Source of the DNA: Bradyrhizobium sp. WBAH42
GTDB lineage: Bacteria; Pseudomonadota; Alphaproteobacteria; Rhizobiales; Xanthobacteraceae
Direction of reading: 5' to 3'
NCBI RefSeq assembly: GCF_024585265.1
Contig: NZ_CP036533.1
Coordinates: forward strand, 2,985,001 to 3,049,000
DNA: 64,000 nucleotides
Below the pieces are notes generated by a model that was not told where the DNA came from, ran no database searches, and saw only the letters and a list, made by a program, of their open reading frames with translations. The translations under genes and the position numbers were made by a program. The number at the start of each line of letters is the position of its first letter. Within the stretch, counting starts at the first letter, position 1. Shown one piece after another: positions 28,361-36,915 of this stretch.

Positions 28361-28558
28361 TCACCCTCCCTGCCGCGGCGTGATGATCTCGATCTCGTCG
28401 CCGGCTTTCAGGCGCGTCTCGGCCCAGCGGCTTTTCGGCACGACGTCGTAATTGAGCGCGATGGCGAAATGGCTGCCTTCGTAGTCGAGCTCGGCCAGCA
28501 GCGCGTCGACGCTGGCCGCGCTGACCTCGCGCTGCTCGCCGTTTATGATCACAAGCAT
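28361..28558 (-). CDS. thiS: Sulfur carrier protein ThiS
   Basis: This 65-residue ubiquitin-like protein ends in the required Gly-Gly (ITPRQGG), which becomes the thiocarboxylate sulfur donor for ThiG. It has the beta-grasp pattern with AVDALLAELDYEG in the first half (from SVDALLAEL) and RLKAGDEIEII near the end. It starts 7 bases after the thiO stop, so the two are tightly linked. Confidence 0.92.
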   Translation of the reverse strand: MLVIINGEQREVSAASVDALLAELDYEGSHFAIALNYDVVPKSRWAETRLKAGDEIEIITPRQGG

Positions 28559-28565
28559 TGCACGA

Positions 28566-29576
28566 TCACCCGCATTGCATCACCTCGTTGTCGATCTGGC
28601 CGCGCTCGACATAGGCGAGCGTCAGCTCGGCGAGCGCGGGGGCGATCAGGAAGCCATGGCGGTAGAGGCCGTTGACGCTGATCCTGCGATCGTGAACGCC
28701 GATGCGCGGCAAATTGTCGGGATAAGCGGGACGAAGCCCCGAGCCGAATTCGAGGATGCGGGCTTCGCCGAAGGCCGGGTGCACCGTATAGGCCGCGCCC
28801 AATAGCTCCAGCGCCGAGCGCACGCTGACGCCGGTGTCTTCCGCTTCGATCGAGGTCGCGCCCAGCATGAACAGGCCGTTCTCGCGCGGGATCACGTAGA
28901 GCGGCCAGCGTGGATGGATCAGCCGGACCGGGCGCGCCAGCTGCACCTCGTCCGTCTCGATCAGGATCATCTCGCCCTTGACGCCGCGAAGCTCGCTCTG
29001 CTCGTCGCGGGCAGCAATGCCGCGGCAGTCGATCACGATGCCGTCGAGGTCGTCAGCAGTAACGTCGCTGCAGAAATTGATGGTGCCGCCGGCGGCGCGG
29101 ATGCGCGCGTGCAGCTGCGGCAGCACGCGGCGCGGCTCGACATGGCCCTCGGCGGGGAAGAACAGCGCGTCGCGGAAACGGCCCTCCAGCGATGGCTCGA
29201 GCGCGGCAAGGCCCGCGGCATCGAGCCGGCGGTGACCCCCGGTCATGCGCGCAAACCGCTCGAAATCGCTGCGCTCGCGCGGGTGGGCGACGACCAGCGA
29301 GCCGTTGAACGGCGTGTCCGGCAGCTCGCGCCGCCAGAGATCGAGCGAGCGCAAGCCGAGGCGGCTGATGATGGGTTCGGCGACCTCGGCCTCGCAATAG
29401 GGCGCGAGCATGCCGCCGGCCCAATGGCTGGTGGCATCCGTCATCGCCTCGTCACCGCGCTCGTGCAGGGTGACGGCGTGGCCGGCCTGGGCGAACAGCA
29501 GCGCCTGCCAGGCGCCCGCGATGCCTGCGCCGATGATGGAAACCGGTGAATCCGGTCGCTTGGTGGTCTGCAACAT
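28566..29576 (-). CDS. thiO: Glycine oxidase ThiO
   Basis: This 336-residue FAD-dependent D-amino-acid-oxidase-fold protein has the dinucleotide motif IIGAGIAGAW near the N-terminus, SHWAGGMLAPYCEAE, and the C-terminal GLYRHGFLIAPALAE. It oxidises glycine to dehydroglycine (iminoacetate) for ThiG in aerobes lacking ThiH. It is the first gene after the TPP riboswitch, with the start ATG at 29576 only about 10 bases from the riboswitch 3' end, so control of translation initiation is likely. Confidence 0.93.
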   Translation of the reverse strand: MLQTTKRPDSPVSIIGAGIAGAWQALLFAQAGHAVTLHERGDEAMTDATSHWAGGMLAPYCEAEVAEPIISRLGLRSLDLWRRELPDTPFNGSLVVAHPRERSDFERFARMTGGHRRLDAAGLAALEPSLEGRFRDALFFPAEGHVEPRRVLPQLHARIRAAGGTINFCSDVTADDLDGIVIDCRGIAARDEQSELRGVKGEMILIETDEVQLARPVRLIHPRWPLYVIPRENGLFMLGATSIEAEDTGVSVRSALELLGAAYTVHPAFGEARILEFGSGLRPAYPDNLPRIGVHDRRISVNGLYRHGFLIAPALAELTLAYVERGQIDNEVMQCG

Positions 29577-29582
29577 CCCTGT

Positions 29583-29694
29583 CCCTTCGCCGGCATGACC
29601 CGGATCAGGTTCAAAGGGTCACCGCGGTCCTGGGCGGTATTGCCCATTTAGCGGTATCTCAGCTCCTCCTCGGAGCACCCCTCGGAACGGTGCC
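29583..29694 (-). promoter_or_regulatory. TPP riboswitch (THI element) in front of thiO
   Basis: On the minus strand the sequence holds the two THI-box signatures: CTGAGA in the first arm (around 29665) and TTGAACCTGATCCGGGTCAT followed by GCCGGCG (29588-29614). The closing helices are present. TPP binding should shut off expression of thiO-S-G-E-C. It ends immediately before the thiO start. Confidence 0.95.
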
Positions 29695-29746
29695 AATGTA
29701 TGCCAGCAGGGCGGGGTGGTCAACGCGTGTTGCCGCGGAACCCGTC

Positions 29747-29889
29747 CGTGCCCCGGACGCAGCGCATCACGCAGTGGTGCGCTGCTGAGCCGGGGCCCAT
29801 TTTGCGGAGGGTGCTGGGTCCCGGCTCTGCGCAGCAGCGTTACCGGACGATGCTTCGCATCGCCTAGGCTGCAGCGCGTCCGGGACACG
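29747..29889. repeat. Palindromic intergenic repeat, family 9
   Basis: CGTGCCCCGGACGCAGCGC...GTGCGCTGCTGAGCCGGGGCCC and GGGTCCCGGCTCTGCGCAGCAGCG...CGCGTCCGGGACACG form nested inverted repeats. It lies between the THI element and the convergent-side lytic transglycosylase gene. Confidence 0.75.
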
Positions 29890-29894
29890 AGAGC

Positions 29895-30455
29895 TTACTT
29901 GAGCGCCTGCGCCCGCGCGTTGCGGACACGCTGGGCGAGCTTTCTGTGCGTCGGCGCGGCGAACATCGGCTGCGGATTGCCGTTCGGCTCGAGCCAAGGC
30001 TGACCCATAGTGCCCTGGCCCATGGTCTCGCCCGCATTGGCGACCTGCACGGCCTCCTGCCGCTGGCGCTTTGCAGCGTAGTAATAGCCGCCCGCGAAAT
30101 AACGCACGGCTCGCGCGTGATCGCCATTGGCGGCGCGATAGGCGCCGGCGAGGTACTTCACGGCGTAGGTGAGGTTGGTGTTGGGATCGCGCAGGCCGGC
30201 GGCATCGCCGGTGTAGCCGACCCCGCGGGCGGTCGCGAGCTTGATCTGCATCAGCCCGATGGCGCCGCCGCGGCCGACGAGGTGCGGCTGATAGCGGCTT
30301 TCGCGCATGATGACGCGATGCACCAGCGCCTCCGGCACGCCGTTGGCGCGGGCATGGGCGGCAACCATCTCGGCATATTCGGCTTCGCCGGCGAAAGCTG
30401 CCTGCGGCAACGTCAATCCGGCCGCGAGCAGCGCGACAACACGTAAGATTTTCAT
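29895..30455 (-). CDS. Lytic transglycosylase, SLT/Slt70-type catalytic domain
   Basis: This 186-residue exported protein has a signal peptide (residues 1-22, ending AFA) and an SLT domain, with the catalytic Glu in VIMRESRYQPHLV, then GGAIGLMQIKLATARGVG and the DPNTNLTYAVKYL segment. It should cleave peptidoglycan glycan strands in the periplasm. The C-terminal ~50 residues are a Gly/Pro/Arg-rich extension. The ATG at 30455 was chosen for the signal peptide. Confidence 0.9.
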   Translation of the reverse strand: MKILRVVALLAAGLTLPQAAFAGEAEYAEMVAAHARANGVPEALVHRVIMRESRYQPHLVGRGGAIGLMQIKLATARGVGYTGDAAGLRDPNTNLTYAVKYLAGAYRAANGDHARAVRYFAGGYYYAAKRQRQEAVQVANAGETMGQGTMGQPWLEPNGNPQPMFAAPTHRKLAQRVRNARAQALK

Positions 30456-30685
30456 CGAAATATTCCTCGGCAGAACGGACCCGCACCCCAGCGCGTTAGG
30501 CCGTGGGAACACGGCGATGATGTGGCGAAATGTCACCAGCTGCGATTTTCGCCGGCTCGTCGCGTTTACGACTTAAACCTGGGTTAAGCTCCGAGTTGGT
30601 GGAGCGCCTTACGCGACAGCGGGTCTGTCCATTCGCGCATTCGCCCAACAATCGTCACTCAAGACCAGCACTCGGGAGAACGTCC

Positions 30686-30886
30686 ATGACCCCTGTAGAC
30701 ATCGACGACATCCCCAAGCAGAACCCTTGTGCACAATGTGGCACACCGATCCCGTTCCCTGACTGGATCGAGCCAGGCGAAGGCCGCGTCTCCTATCTCT
30801 GGACCTGCCGCGCCTGCAATTATCGCTTCGAGGCGGTGGCGATCTTCCCGCACGAGGCCATCGAGCACCCGCCGCTCGCGGCTTGA
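30686..30886 (+). CDS. Small zinc-ribbon protein, 66 residues
   Basis: Two CxxC knuckles (NPCAQCGTPIP and WTCRACNYRF) spaced about 30 residues apart form a zinc ribbon. There is no signal or membrane segment. The ATG at 30686 follows CGGGAGAA. Such small ribbons can act in transcription or as protein adaptors. Its stop codon ends one base before the convergent kinase stop. Confidence 0.72.
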   Translation: MTPVDIDDIPKQNPCAQCGTPIPFPDWIEPGEGRVSYLWTCRACNYRFEAVAIFPHEAIEHPPLAA

Positions 30887-32209
30887 TCACGCGGCAAGGC
30901 GCGGCGCCTGCGAGACCGGCAATTGCATCCGTACGATCAGGCCATGCGGCTTGCGGTCGTGCAGCGACAGCTCGCCGCCATGGGCGAGTGCGATCGCGCG
31001 CGCGATCGACAGGCCGAGCCCGAAGCCGGTGGACTCGTCCATGGTGCGCGCCTCGTCGCCGCGCACGAACGGCTCCAGCATCTCCTGCTTGCGCGCATCC
31101 GAAATGCCGGGGCCGTCGTCCTCGACGTCGATGACGAGCGTGGTGTCCGAGACGTCGAGGCGGATCGTCACCTCGGCCCCGAAGCGCACGGCGTTCTCGA
31201 CCAAATTGGTGACGCCGCGATGCAGATCGTCGGGACGGGCGGCGGCGGTCGCGGACACCGGCCCGACATAGTGCACGACATGGCCCATGTCGCCGAACTG
31301 ATCGGCGACGAGCTGCAGCGTGCTGGCGATGTCGACCAGCGTCACCGCCTCGATCTTGCGGTCGTCGCGCAGCAGCGACAGCACCGATTCCAGCATCGCG
31401 CGCATCTGGTCGAGATCCATCAGCATGCGCTTGCGGTTGGCCTCGTCCTCGATGAACTCGGCGCGCAGGCGCAGCCGCGTGATCGGCGTGCGCAAATCGT
31501 GGCTGATCGCGGCCAGCATCCGCGTGCGATCCGACATCAGGCGGGCGATCCGCTCGTGCATGCGGTTGAGCGCGCGCGCCACCGCGCGGATCTCCTCCGG
31601 GCCGCGCTCGGGCAGCGGCTCGGCGGTGCCGTCGAGGCTGAAATTCTCCGCCGCCTCGGCGAAGGACGACAGCGGCCGCGTCAGCGCGCCCGCCGCCCAT
31701 AGGCCGAGCACGGTGACGCAGAAGAACGCGCTCACCAGCGCCATCAGCCAGGGCGCGCCCCAGAACCACGGCCGCGGGCCGCCATCGACTTGGCCCGCGA
31801 TCACGGTGCCGTCGGGCAATTGCACGCCGATACGGGGCTCGATACCGCCTGAAGCCAGCAGTCCGGTCCTGTAGGCGCGGTCGAGATGACGGTGCATCCC
31901 GCGCACATGCAAGGTGTCGCTCTCCGCGAGATTGGCCGTGCCGGGCGCCAGCATCTCGATGCCGAGCCTGGGGAAGGCGCGCGCGAGATCGGCGACGAGG
32001 CGCGGACGCTCGCTCGCCTCCGCCGCACCGAGCAACAGCGCGGCATCGGCCAGTTGATGCGCCCGGTCCGGCGACGCATCAAGGCGGTCCGGCCGGCTGA
32101 CCAGGAAGGCGGTGGTGACGACGAGATGGAGCGCCACGGTCGAGGCCAGCACCAGCGCGGCAATCTGCCCGCCGATCCCGCTGAGATGGAAGAACGAGAA
32201 CGGCTTCAT
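30887..32209 (-). CDS. Sensor histidine kinase, EnvZ-like
   Basis: This 440-residue membrane kinase has TM1 at about residues 15-37 and a periplasmic domain at ~38-150, with TM2 at ~152-174. A HAMP domain with RPLSSFAEAAENFS follows. The dimerisation and phosphoacceptor helix has His237 in ISHDLRTPI, and the HATPase domain has N-box NLVENAVRFG, DDGPGI and GFGLGLSIA. It should phosphorylate the OmpR-type regulator encoded 11 bases upstream in the same operon. The signal is unknown. Confidence 0.93.
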   Translation of the reverse strand: MKPFSFFHLSGIGGQIAALVLASTVALHLVVTTAFLVSRPDRLDASPDRAHQLADAALLLGAAEASERPRLVADLARAFPRLGIEMLAPGTANLAESDTLHVRGMHRHLDRAYRTGLLASGGIEPRIGVQLPDGTVIAGQVDGGPRPWFWGAPWLMALVSAFFCVTVLGLWAAGALTRPLSSFAEAAENFSLDGTAEPLPERGPEEIRAVARALNRMHERIARLMSDRTRMLAAISHDLRTPITRLRLRAEFIEDEANRKRMLMDLDQMRAMLESVLSLLRDDRKIEAVTLVDIASTLQLVADQFGDMGHVVHYVGPVSATAAARPDDLHRGVTNLVENAVRFGAEVTIRLDVSDTTLVIDVEDDGPGISDARKQEMLEPFVRGDEARTMDESTGFGLGLSIARAIALAHGGELSLHDRKPHGLIVRMQLPVSQAPRLAA

Positions 32210-32220
32210 CGTGGTCCCCC

Positions 32221-32991
32221 TCAGCGGCTCAGGGGCGCTGCGACCGCTTCGGGGCCTGCTGCCTCAGGTCCCGCGACCTCGGTTCGTGGCGTGAACAGAT
32301 AGCCGCCGGAGCGCACCGTCTTGATCAGGGTGGGATCGGCCGGATTGGGCTCGATCTTGCGGCGGATGCGGCTGACCAGCACGTCGATGGAGCGCTCGAA
32401 CGAGCCGGTGTTGCGCCCCTGCGTGAGGTCGAGCAGGCTGTCGCGCGACAAGACGCGGCCGGGCCGCTCGCAGAACGTGCGCAGCAGGTCGAACTCGGCG
32501 CTGGTCACCGCGACGCGCGCGCCCTCGGGGTTGCGCAGCTCGCGCAGGCGCAGATCGATGCGCCAGCCTTCGAAGGTCAGCATGGAGGCACCTTCGATCG
32601 AGCTTGCCGCCTGCGCGGCCGCCTGGCGGCGCAGCACCGCGTTGATGCGGGCGAGCAGCTCGCGCGGGTTGAACGGCTTCGGCAGATAATCGTCCGCACC
32701 CATCTCGAGGCCGACGATGCGGTCGACGTCCTCGCCGCGCGCAGTCAGCATGATGATCGGCGTCTGATTTTCTGCGCGCACCTTGCGGCACAGCGTGAGG
32801 CCGTCCTCGCCGGGCAGCATGACGTCGAGGATGATGAGGTCGACGCGGTGATCGGCCATGGCGCGCGACATCTCACGGCCGTCGGCGACGGCAGTGACGT
32901 TGCAGGCGTTGTTGCGCAGGTATTTCGCAATCAGCGTCCGGGTTTCGCGATCGTCCTCGACGACCAGGATGTTGGGATTGGGAATGGCCAT
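32221..32991 (-). CDS. Response regulator, OmpR/PhoB family
   Basis: This 256-residue protein has a receiver domain (residues 1-120) with acidic pocket Glu12/Asp13, phosphoacceptor Asp56 (IILDVMLPG) and the conserved Lys in LPKPFNP. A winged-helix DNA-binding domain (about 135-235) has TSAEFDLLRTFCERPGRVLS, SFERSIDVLVSRIRRKIE and IKTVRSGGYLF. It is the first gene of a two-gene operon with the sensor kinase. The target genes are not visible here; the short Ala/Glu-rich tail is unremarkable. Confidence 0.94.
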   Translation of the reverse strand: MAIPNPNILVVEDDRETRTLIAKYLRNNACNVTAVADGREMSRAMADHRVDLIILDVMLPGEDGLTLCRKVRAENQTPIIMLTARGEDVDRIVGLEMGADDYLPKPFNPRELLARINAVLRRQAAAQAASSIEGASMLTFEGWRIDLRLRELRNPEGARVAVTSAEFDLLRTFCERPGRVLSRDSLLDLTQGRNTGSFERSIDVLVSRIRRKIEPNPADPTLIKTVRSGGYLFTPRTEVAGPEAAGPEAVAAPLSR

Positions 32992-33168
32992 GCGCCCTTG
33001 TTTGTCCAAAATTCGGGTCAAATGGCGAAGTTTTTTGTTTCGGATTGTTTCTGGCCGGCTGCCCGCAACGGACGGCAATCGACCGGGCATGGCGCGGCAA
33101 GTTCTCGTTAAGCGCGTCAACCCTACCGTGGCGCCGTTCGCCACACCCGCAAGAACCACGGAGCCATC

Positions 33169-33708
33169 ATGACCTCGATTACGGCGGCCTCCACCGGCAG
33201 TCATCTGTCGCTGCTGCAGCGGCTGCAGCAGCAATTGCAATCGCAAGTCTCCGCCGGCGCGATCTCGTCGTCGGACCAGTCCGCGCTCTCGACGGCGCTG
33301 ACCGACATCGATGAGGCGCTCCAGCAGAGCCGGGCGAGCGACCGGTCGAGCGGTACGCGTCCGTCCAAGGAGGCGATGCAGTCGAAGCTCGACGACCTCA
33401 TCTCGACGGAAGTCTCGAGCGGGACGCTGACCTCCGAGCAGGCCGAGGAGCTGAAAAGCGTGTTTCAGTCCACCTCGGCGAGCGGTCCCGACGGCGCGGG
33501 CGATCCGTCGCCGGACGACAATTCGTCGGATTCGTCGACGACCGGGTCGGCCGGCAGCACGTCGGCCGACGCGACGACCAAGGATATCCTTCAGCAATTC
33601 CTCAAGGCGCTCCAGCAATCGCAATCGTCGGCATCCTCCTATGGTGCCAATGGCAGCTCAACCGGCAATTCGAGCCTCTCCGCTCTCCTGATCGACTACG
33701 AGAGCTGA
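33169..33708 (+). CDS. Ser/Gln-rich protein of unknown function with an internal duplication
   Basis: This 179-residue protein lacks a signal peptide. Two related segments occur: QVSAGAISSSDQSALSTALTD at about residues 27-47, and a second running EVSSGTLTSEQAEELKSVFQ from about residue 80. Each is followed by a Ser-rich spacer, and Asp/Ser/Thr-rich low complexity lies in the second half. It is divergently placed from the two-component operon, so it might be a target. No family is recognised. Confidence 0.62.
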   Translation: MTSITAASTGSHLSLLQRLQQQLQSQVSAGAISSSDQSALSTALTDIDEALQQSRASDRSSGTRPSKEAMQSKLDDLISTEVSSGTLTSEQAEELKSVFQSTSASGPDGAGDPSPDDNSSDSSTTGSAGSTSADATTKDILQQFLKALQQSQSSASSYGANGSSTGNSSLSALLIDYES

Positions 33709-33874
33709 CCTCGGCGACGCCGGGTCGGCGCGGTCCTCGCCGCGACCATGCCTCACCCCAGCGTGCATGGTCGTCGGCGGGGAACCGTGCATCGCAAAAT
33801 GTTCCTGAGTGACGCAGGAACTAACCTCGTGGATGCTCCGCTCGCGCATTGCGCGACGAAATTGCGGCGCGCAC

Positions 33875-33899
33875 GGAACTGCGCGTGATCAGAGCTGTT
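33875..33899 (+). promoter_or_regulatory. Possible EcfG (general stress sigma) promoter for the PRC-barrel gene
   Basis: GGAAC at 33875-33879, a 16-base spacer and TGTT at 33896-33899 are close to the alphaproteobacterial EcfG consensus GGAAC-N16/17-CGTT. It lies 36 bases before the ATG at 33935. One position deviates, so this is tentative. Confidence 0.4.
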
Positions 33900-33934
33900 T
33901 TCTCCGCACAAGGTTTTCGCAAGGAGAGGACAAC

Positions 33935-34456
33935 ATGATGAAATCGATCGTCACCGGCCTCGCCGGTACCGCCCTGCTCGCGACCGTCGCGTTCGCGCAA
34001 ACGCCGCCCGCCACCACCGACAAGGCGGCCCCTGCGGCCACCGCAACGACCACGACGGCTTCCGGCCAGTGGCGCACCTCGAAGATGGACGGCCTGAAGG
34101 TCTACAACGAGGCCAACGAGAACATCGGCACGATCAACGACCTGCTGATGGACAAGAACGGTGACATCAAGATCGCCGTGATCGGCGTCGGCGGCTTCCT
34201 CGGCATGGGCGAGCATCTGGTGGCCGTGCCCTATGAGAAGCTGAAGTTCGTCAACGAGCCCGTCGCCTATACCGGCACCGGCGCGAACACCGGCGCCAAG
34301 CCCGCCGGGACGACGACCGGCGCTGCGACCGGCACCGACAGGCCCGCGGCCCCCGCGGCGACGTCGTCCGCGTCGAAATGGTATCCGGACCACGCCGTGT
34401 TCAATGCCAGCAAGGACGAGCTGAAGAACATGCCGCAGTTCAAGTACGCGGAGTAA
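33935..34456 (+). CDS. Exported PRC-barrel domain protein
   Basis: This 173-residue protein has a signal peptide (residues 1-23, ending FAQ). A Thr/Ala linker leads to a PRC-barrel (about residues 50-105): WRTSKMDGLKVYNEANENIG, TINDLLMDKNGDIKIAVIGV, GGFLGMGEHLVAVPYEKLKF. A Thr/Ala/Gly linker and a C-terminal SKDELKNMPQFKYAE follow, as in many rhizobial PRC-barrel proteins. Function unknown; such genes are often stress-induced, consistent with the EcfG-like promoter upstream. The ATG at 33935 follows AAGGAGAGG. Confidence 0.82.
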   Translation: MMKSIVTGLAGTALLATVAFAQTPPATTDKAAPAATATTTTASGQWRTSKMDGLKVYNEANENIGTINDLLMDKNGDIKIAVIGVGGFLGMGEHLVAVPYEKLKFVNEPVAYTGTGANTGAKPAGTTTGAATGTDRPAAPAATSSASKWYPDHAVFNASKDELKNMPQFKYAE

Positions 34457-34482
34457 TGCGGTTCGCGTAACGGCCTGAACGA

Positions 34483-34510
34483 AGCGCGCCTGGTTTTCAC
34501 CGGGCGCGCT
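34483..34510 (+). terminator. Hairpin terminator after the PRC-barrel gene
   Basis: A 12-bp stem (AGCGCGCCTGGT / ACCGGGCGCGCT with one G-T pair) with loop TTTC lies 26 bases after the stop. The following T-rich tract (GTCGTGTCTT) is weak. Confidence 0.5.
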
Positions 34511-34530
34511 GTCGTGTCTTCGTCCGCCCG

Positions 34531-34575
34531 CGTCATTGCGAGGAGCTGTTGCGACGAGCTGCGCTCGCAATGACG
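34531..34575. repeat. Palindromic intergenic repeat, family 4 (short)
   Basis: CGTCATTGCGAGGAGC and CTCGCAATGACG flank a small GCGACGAGCTGCGCTC core. It is a deleted version of the 26678, 52583 and 57884 elements. Confidence 0.75.
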
Positions 34576-34591
34576 GAAATTGTGCCGGCAA

Positions 34592-35422
34592 TCAGCCCCC
34601 GCTGCCCTTGAGCCGTTCGTTGCGCCGGCGCAGGGCTTCCAGGGTGGCGAGGAGGATGACCGAGATTGTCGTCAAAATCACCGCCGCTGCGGTGATGGTG
34701 GGGCTGATGTTCTCGCGGATGCCGCTGAACATCTCGCGCGGCAGGGTGCGCTGCTCGGGACCTGCCATGAACAGCACGATCACCACCTCGTCGAAGCTGG
34801 TCGCGAAGGCGAACAGCGCGCCTGACGCCAGGCCTGGCAGGATCAGCGGCAGGATCACGCGACGGAAGGCTTCGAGCGGCGAGGCGCCGAGCGAGGCGGC
34901 GGCGCGTGCCAGATTGGTGTCGAAGCTCTGCAGCGTCGCACCGACCGTGATCACCACGAAGGGTGTCGCCAGCGCGGTGTGAGCCAGGATCAGGCCGAGA
35001 TAGCTGCCCGTCAGCCCGATCGGTGCGAAGAAGAAGTACAGGCCGACCGCGGTGATGACCCCGGGCACGACCACCGGCGACAGCACGAAGGCCAGCACGA
35101 GCGGCTTGAACCGGCTCTTCCACTGCGCCAGCCCCAGCGCGGCCATCGTCCCAAGGACCATGGACAGCAGCGTCGAGGCGACGCCGATGATCATGCTGTT
35201 CTTGAGCGAGTTCATCCAGCGCGGCGAAGTGATGAAGTCGTCGTACCAGCGCAAGGAAAAGCCCGGCAGCGGATAGGTGAGGTACGCGCTAGAGCTGAAC
35301 GACAGCGGCATGATCGCAAGGATCGGCGCGATCAGGAAGATGAATACCAGCGTGGAGACAACGATGGTCGCGGTCCACGCGATGCGCTGGCTGGGCGTGC
35401 GCAAGGAGGAATTGTCGCTCAA
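34592..35422 (-). CDS. ABC transporter permease, spermidine/putrescine (PotC) type
   Basis: This 276-residue permease has about six membrane helices and the EAA loop (RAAASLGASPLEAFRRVILP). The start is a TTG at 35422 that overlaps the stop of the upstream permease (TTGA), giving tight coupling and avoiding an out-of-place extension. It forms the channel with the PotB-type partner for import of a polyamine-like solute. Genes for ATPase, binding protein and both permeases form one cluster (39140 to 34592). Confidence 0.88.
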   Translation of the reverse strand: MSDNSSLRTPSQRIAWTATIVVSTLVFIFLIAPILAIMPLSFSSSAYLTYPLPGFSLRWYDDFITSPRWMNSLKNSMIIGVASTLLSMVLGTMAALGLAQWKSRFKPLVLAFVLSPVVVPGVITAVGLYFFFAPIGLTGSYLGLILAHTALATPFVVITVGATLQSFDTNLARAAASLGASPLEAFRRVILPLILPGLASGALFAFATSFDEVVIVLFMAGPEQRTLPREMFSGIRENISPTITAAAVILTTISVILLATLEALRRRNERLKGSGG

Positions 35423-36681
35423 TTCTTCATCCCTCCCGTGACCTGCTGGCCCTGCACCAGCTTGCCGTAGACGAGAGCGAGCAGAACGGTGGCCAGCAGC
35501 AGCACCGCACCCAGCGCCGAAGCAAGGCCCCAATTGGCCGTCTCGGTCGTGTAGAGCGCGATGAAGTAGCTGATCATCTGGTCGGCGGCGCCGCCGACGA
35601 GGGCCGGCGTGATGTAGTAGCCGAGCGCCAGGATGAAGACGAGCAGGCTGCCCGCGCCGATGCCGGGCAGCGTCTGCGGCAGATAGATCCGCAGGAAGGC
35701 GGTGAGGGGTGGCGCACCGAGCGAAGCGGCGGCCCGCATGTAAGCAGGCGAGATCGCCTTCATGCTGCTGTACAGCGGCAGGATCATGAACGGCAGCAGG
35801 ACGTGGGTCATGGCGACGCAGACGCCGAAGCGGTTGTAGATCAGGCGGAGCGGCGCGTCGATGATGCCAAGCCAGTGCAGGCTGTCGTTGACGACGCCCT
35901 TGCTCTGCAACAGGACGATCCAGGCGCAGGTGCGGACCAGGAGCGACGTCCAGAACGGCAGCAGCACGAAGATCATCAAGAGGTTCGACCGGCCAGGCGG
36001 CAGCGTCGCCAGAAGGTAAGCGACCGGGAAACCGAGGATCAGGCAGAGCGCCGTGACACCGAGGCTGATGAGAAAGGTGCGGAGGAAAATGTCGCGGTAG
36101 ATGGCCTGATCCGGTGGAGCAGCGACGATCGCGCCGTCCGCGTTTCGCGTCAGGTCGAGCGCAGCGAGCAGGTAGAAGCCGGTGATCGGGCCGCTCGCGT
36201 CCTTGATCGTGGTCCAGGTGGCGCGTTCGCGCCAGGCGGGGTTGATCTTGCCCAGCGTCTCCTTGGCCGTCCCAGGCTCCGGCACCGCCTTCAGATTGCG
36301 CGCCGTGCTGGTCAGGATCGTGCGGAAGCCGTTGAGCGCGTAGTTGAGCCGTTTGGCCGCAATCGGGACGGTGCCGGCGGCGCGCGCCGCCAGGATGTCG
36401 CTTGCCAACGCCGCATAGGCCTTCTCATCCGGCAGGTCCTTGCCGTCCCAGCTGGCGAGAGCCGCTGTTGTTTGCGGCAGGACCTGACGCACCTCCCAGT
36501 CCTCGACCGCGCGCCATAGCATACCGGCAATCGGGCCTGCGAAGGTGAAGAGCAGAAACAGCAGAAGCGGCAGGACCAGCGCCAACGCCTTGACCTGGCG
36601 TGTCCGCTCAGCGCGCCTCAATCGGCGTTTGAGCGGCACCTCGGCCTGCGCATTGGCGCCGGGCAGGGACGTGGTTGTCAT
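35419..36681 (-). CDS. ABC transporter permease, spermidine/putrescine (PotB) type, with large periplasmic insert
   Basis: This 420-residue permease has TM1 at about residues 33-53. A ~150-residue soluble insert (residues ~55-205) precedes the usual five-helix core, whose EAA loop reads RAAASLGAPPLTAFLRIYLP. The insert makes it longer than classical PotB (~275 residues), as in several rhizobial polyamine-type systems. The ATG at 36681 was chosen; the ORF is open 11 codons further. Repeat DNA separates it from the binding-protein gene. Confidence 0.88.
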   Translation of the reverse strand: MTTTSLPGANAQAEVPLKRRLRRAERTRQVKALALVLPLLLFLLFTFAGPIAGMLWRAVEDWEVRQVLPQTTAALASWDGKDLPDEKAYAALASDILAARAAGTVPIAAKRLNYALNGFRTILTSTARNLKAVPEPGTAKETLGKINPAWRERATWTTIKDASGPITGFYLLAALDLTRNADGAIVAAPPDQAIYRDIFLRTFLISLGVTALCLILGFPVAYLLATLPPGRSNLLMIFVLLPFWTSLLVRTCAWIVLLQSKGVVNDSLHWLGIIDAPLRLIYNRFGVCVAMTHVLLPFMILPLYSSMKAISPAYMRAAASLGAPPLTAFLRIYLPQTLPGIGAGSLLVFILALGYYITPALVGGAADQMISYFIALYTTETANWGLASALGAVLLLATVLLALVYGKLVQGQQVTGGMKN

Positions 36682-36721
36682 GGCGTGAGCCTCGTTGACG
36701 AGAGGCCTGAGCAAGCGCCTC

Positions 36722-36849
36722 GTCCTTCGAGACGACCGCTTCGCGGTCTCCTCAGGATGAGGCTCATCGACATGGGTGCCTGCAAAGTCGCCGCCACAAA
36801 TCCCGCCCTCATCCTGAGGGCCCGCCGCAGGCGGGCGTCTCGAAGGATG
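36722..36849. repeat. Palindromic intergenic repeat, family 6
   Basis: TCCTTCGAGACGACCGC...CTCAGGATGAGG and CCTCATCCTGAGG...GGGCGTCTCGAAGGATG. It is inserted between two genes of the ABC transporter operon. Confidence 0.87.
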
Positions 36850-36915
36850 CGCCGCGGGCGAGCTCTTCGCGACATTCTTCCCTCCGCCTGTGCCGCACGC
36901 CGGTACTGTCGCGCG

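Noticed and set aside
28914..29549. Plus-strand frame opposite thiO
   Set aside because: ThiO motifs on the other strand are unambiguous; the opposite frame is a shadow with no recognisable domain.
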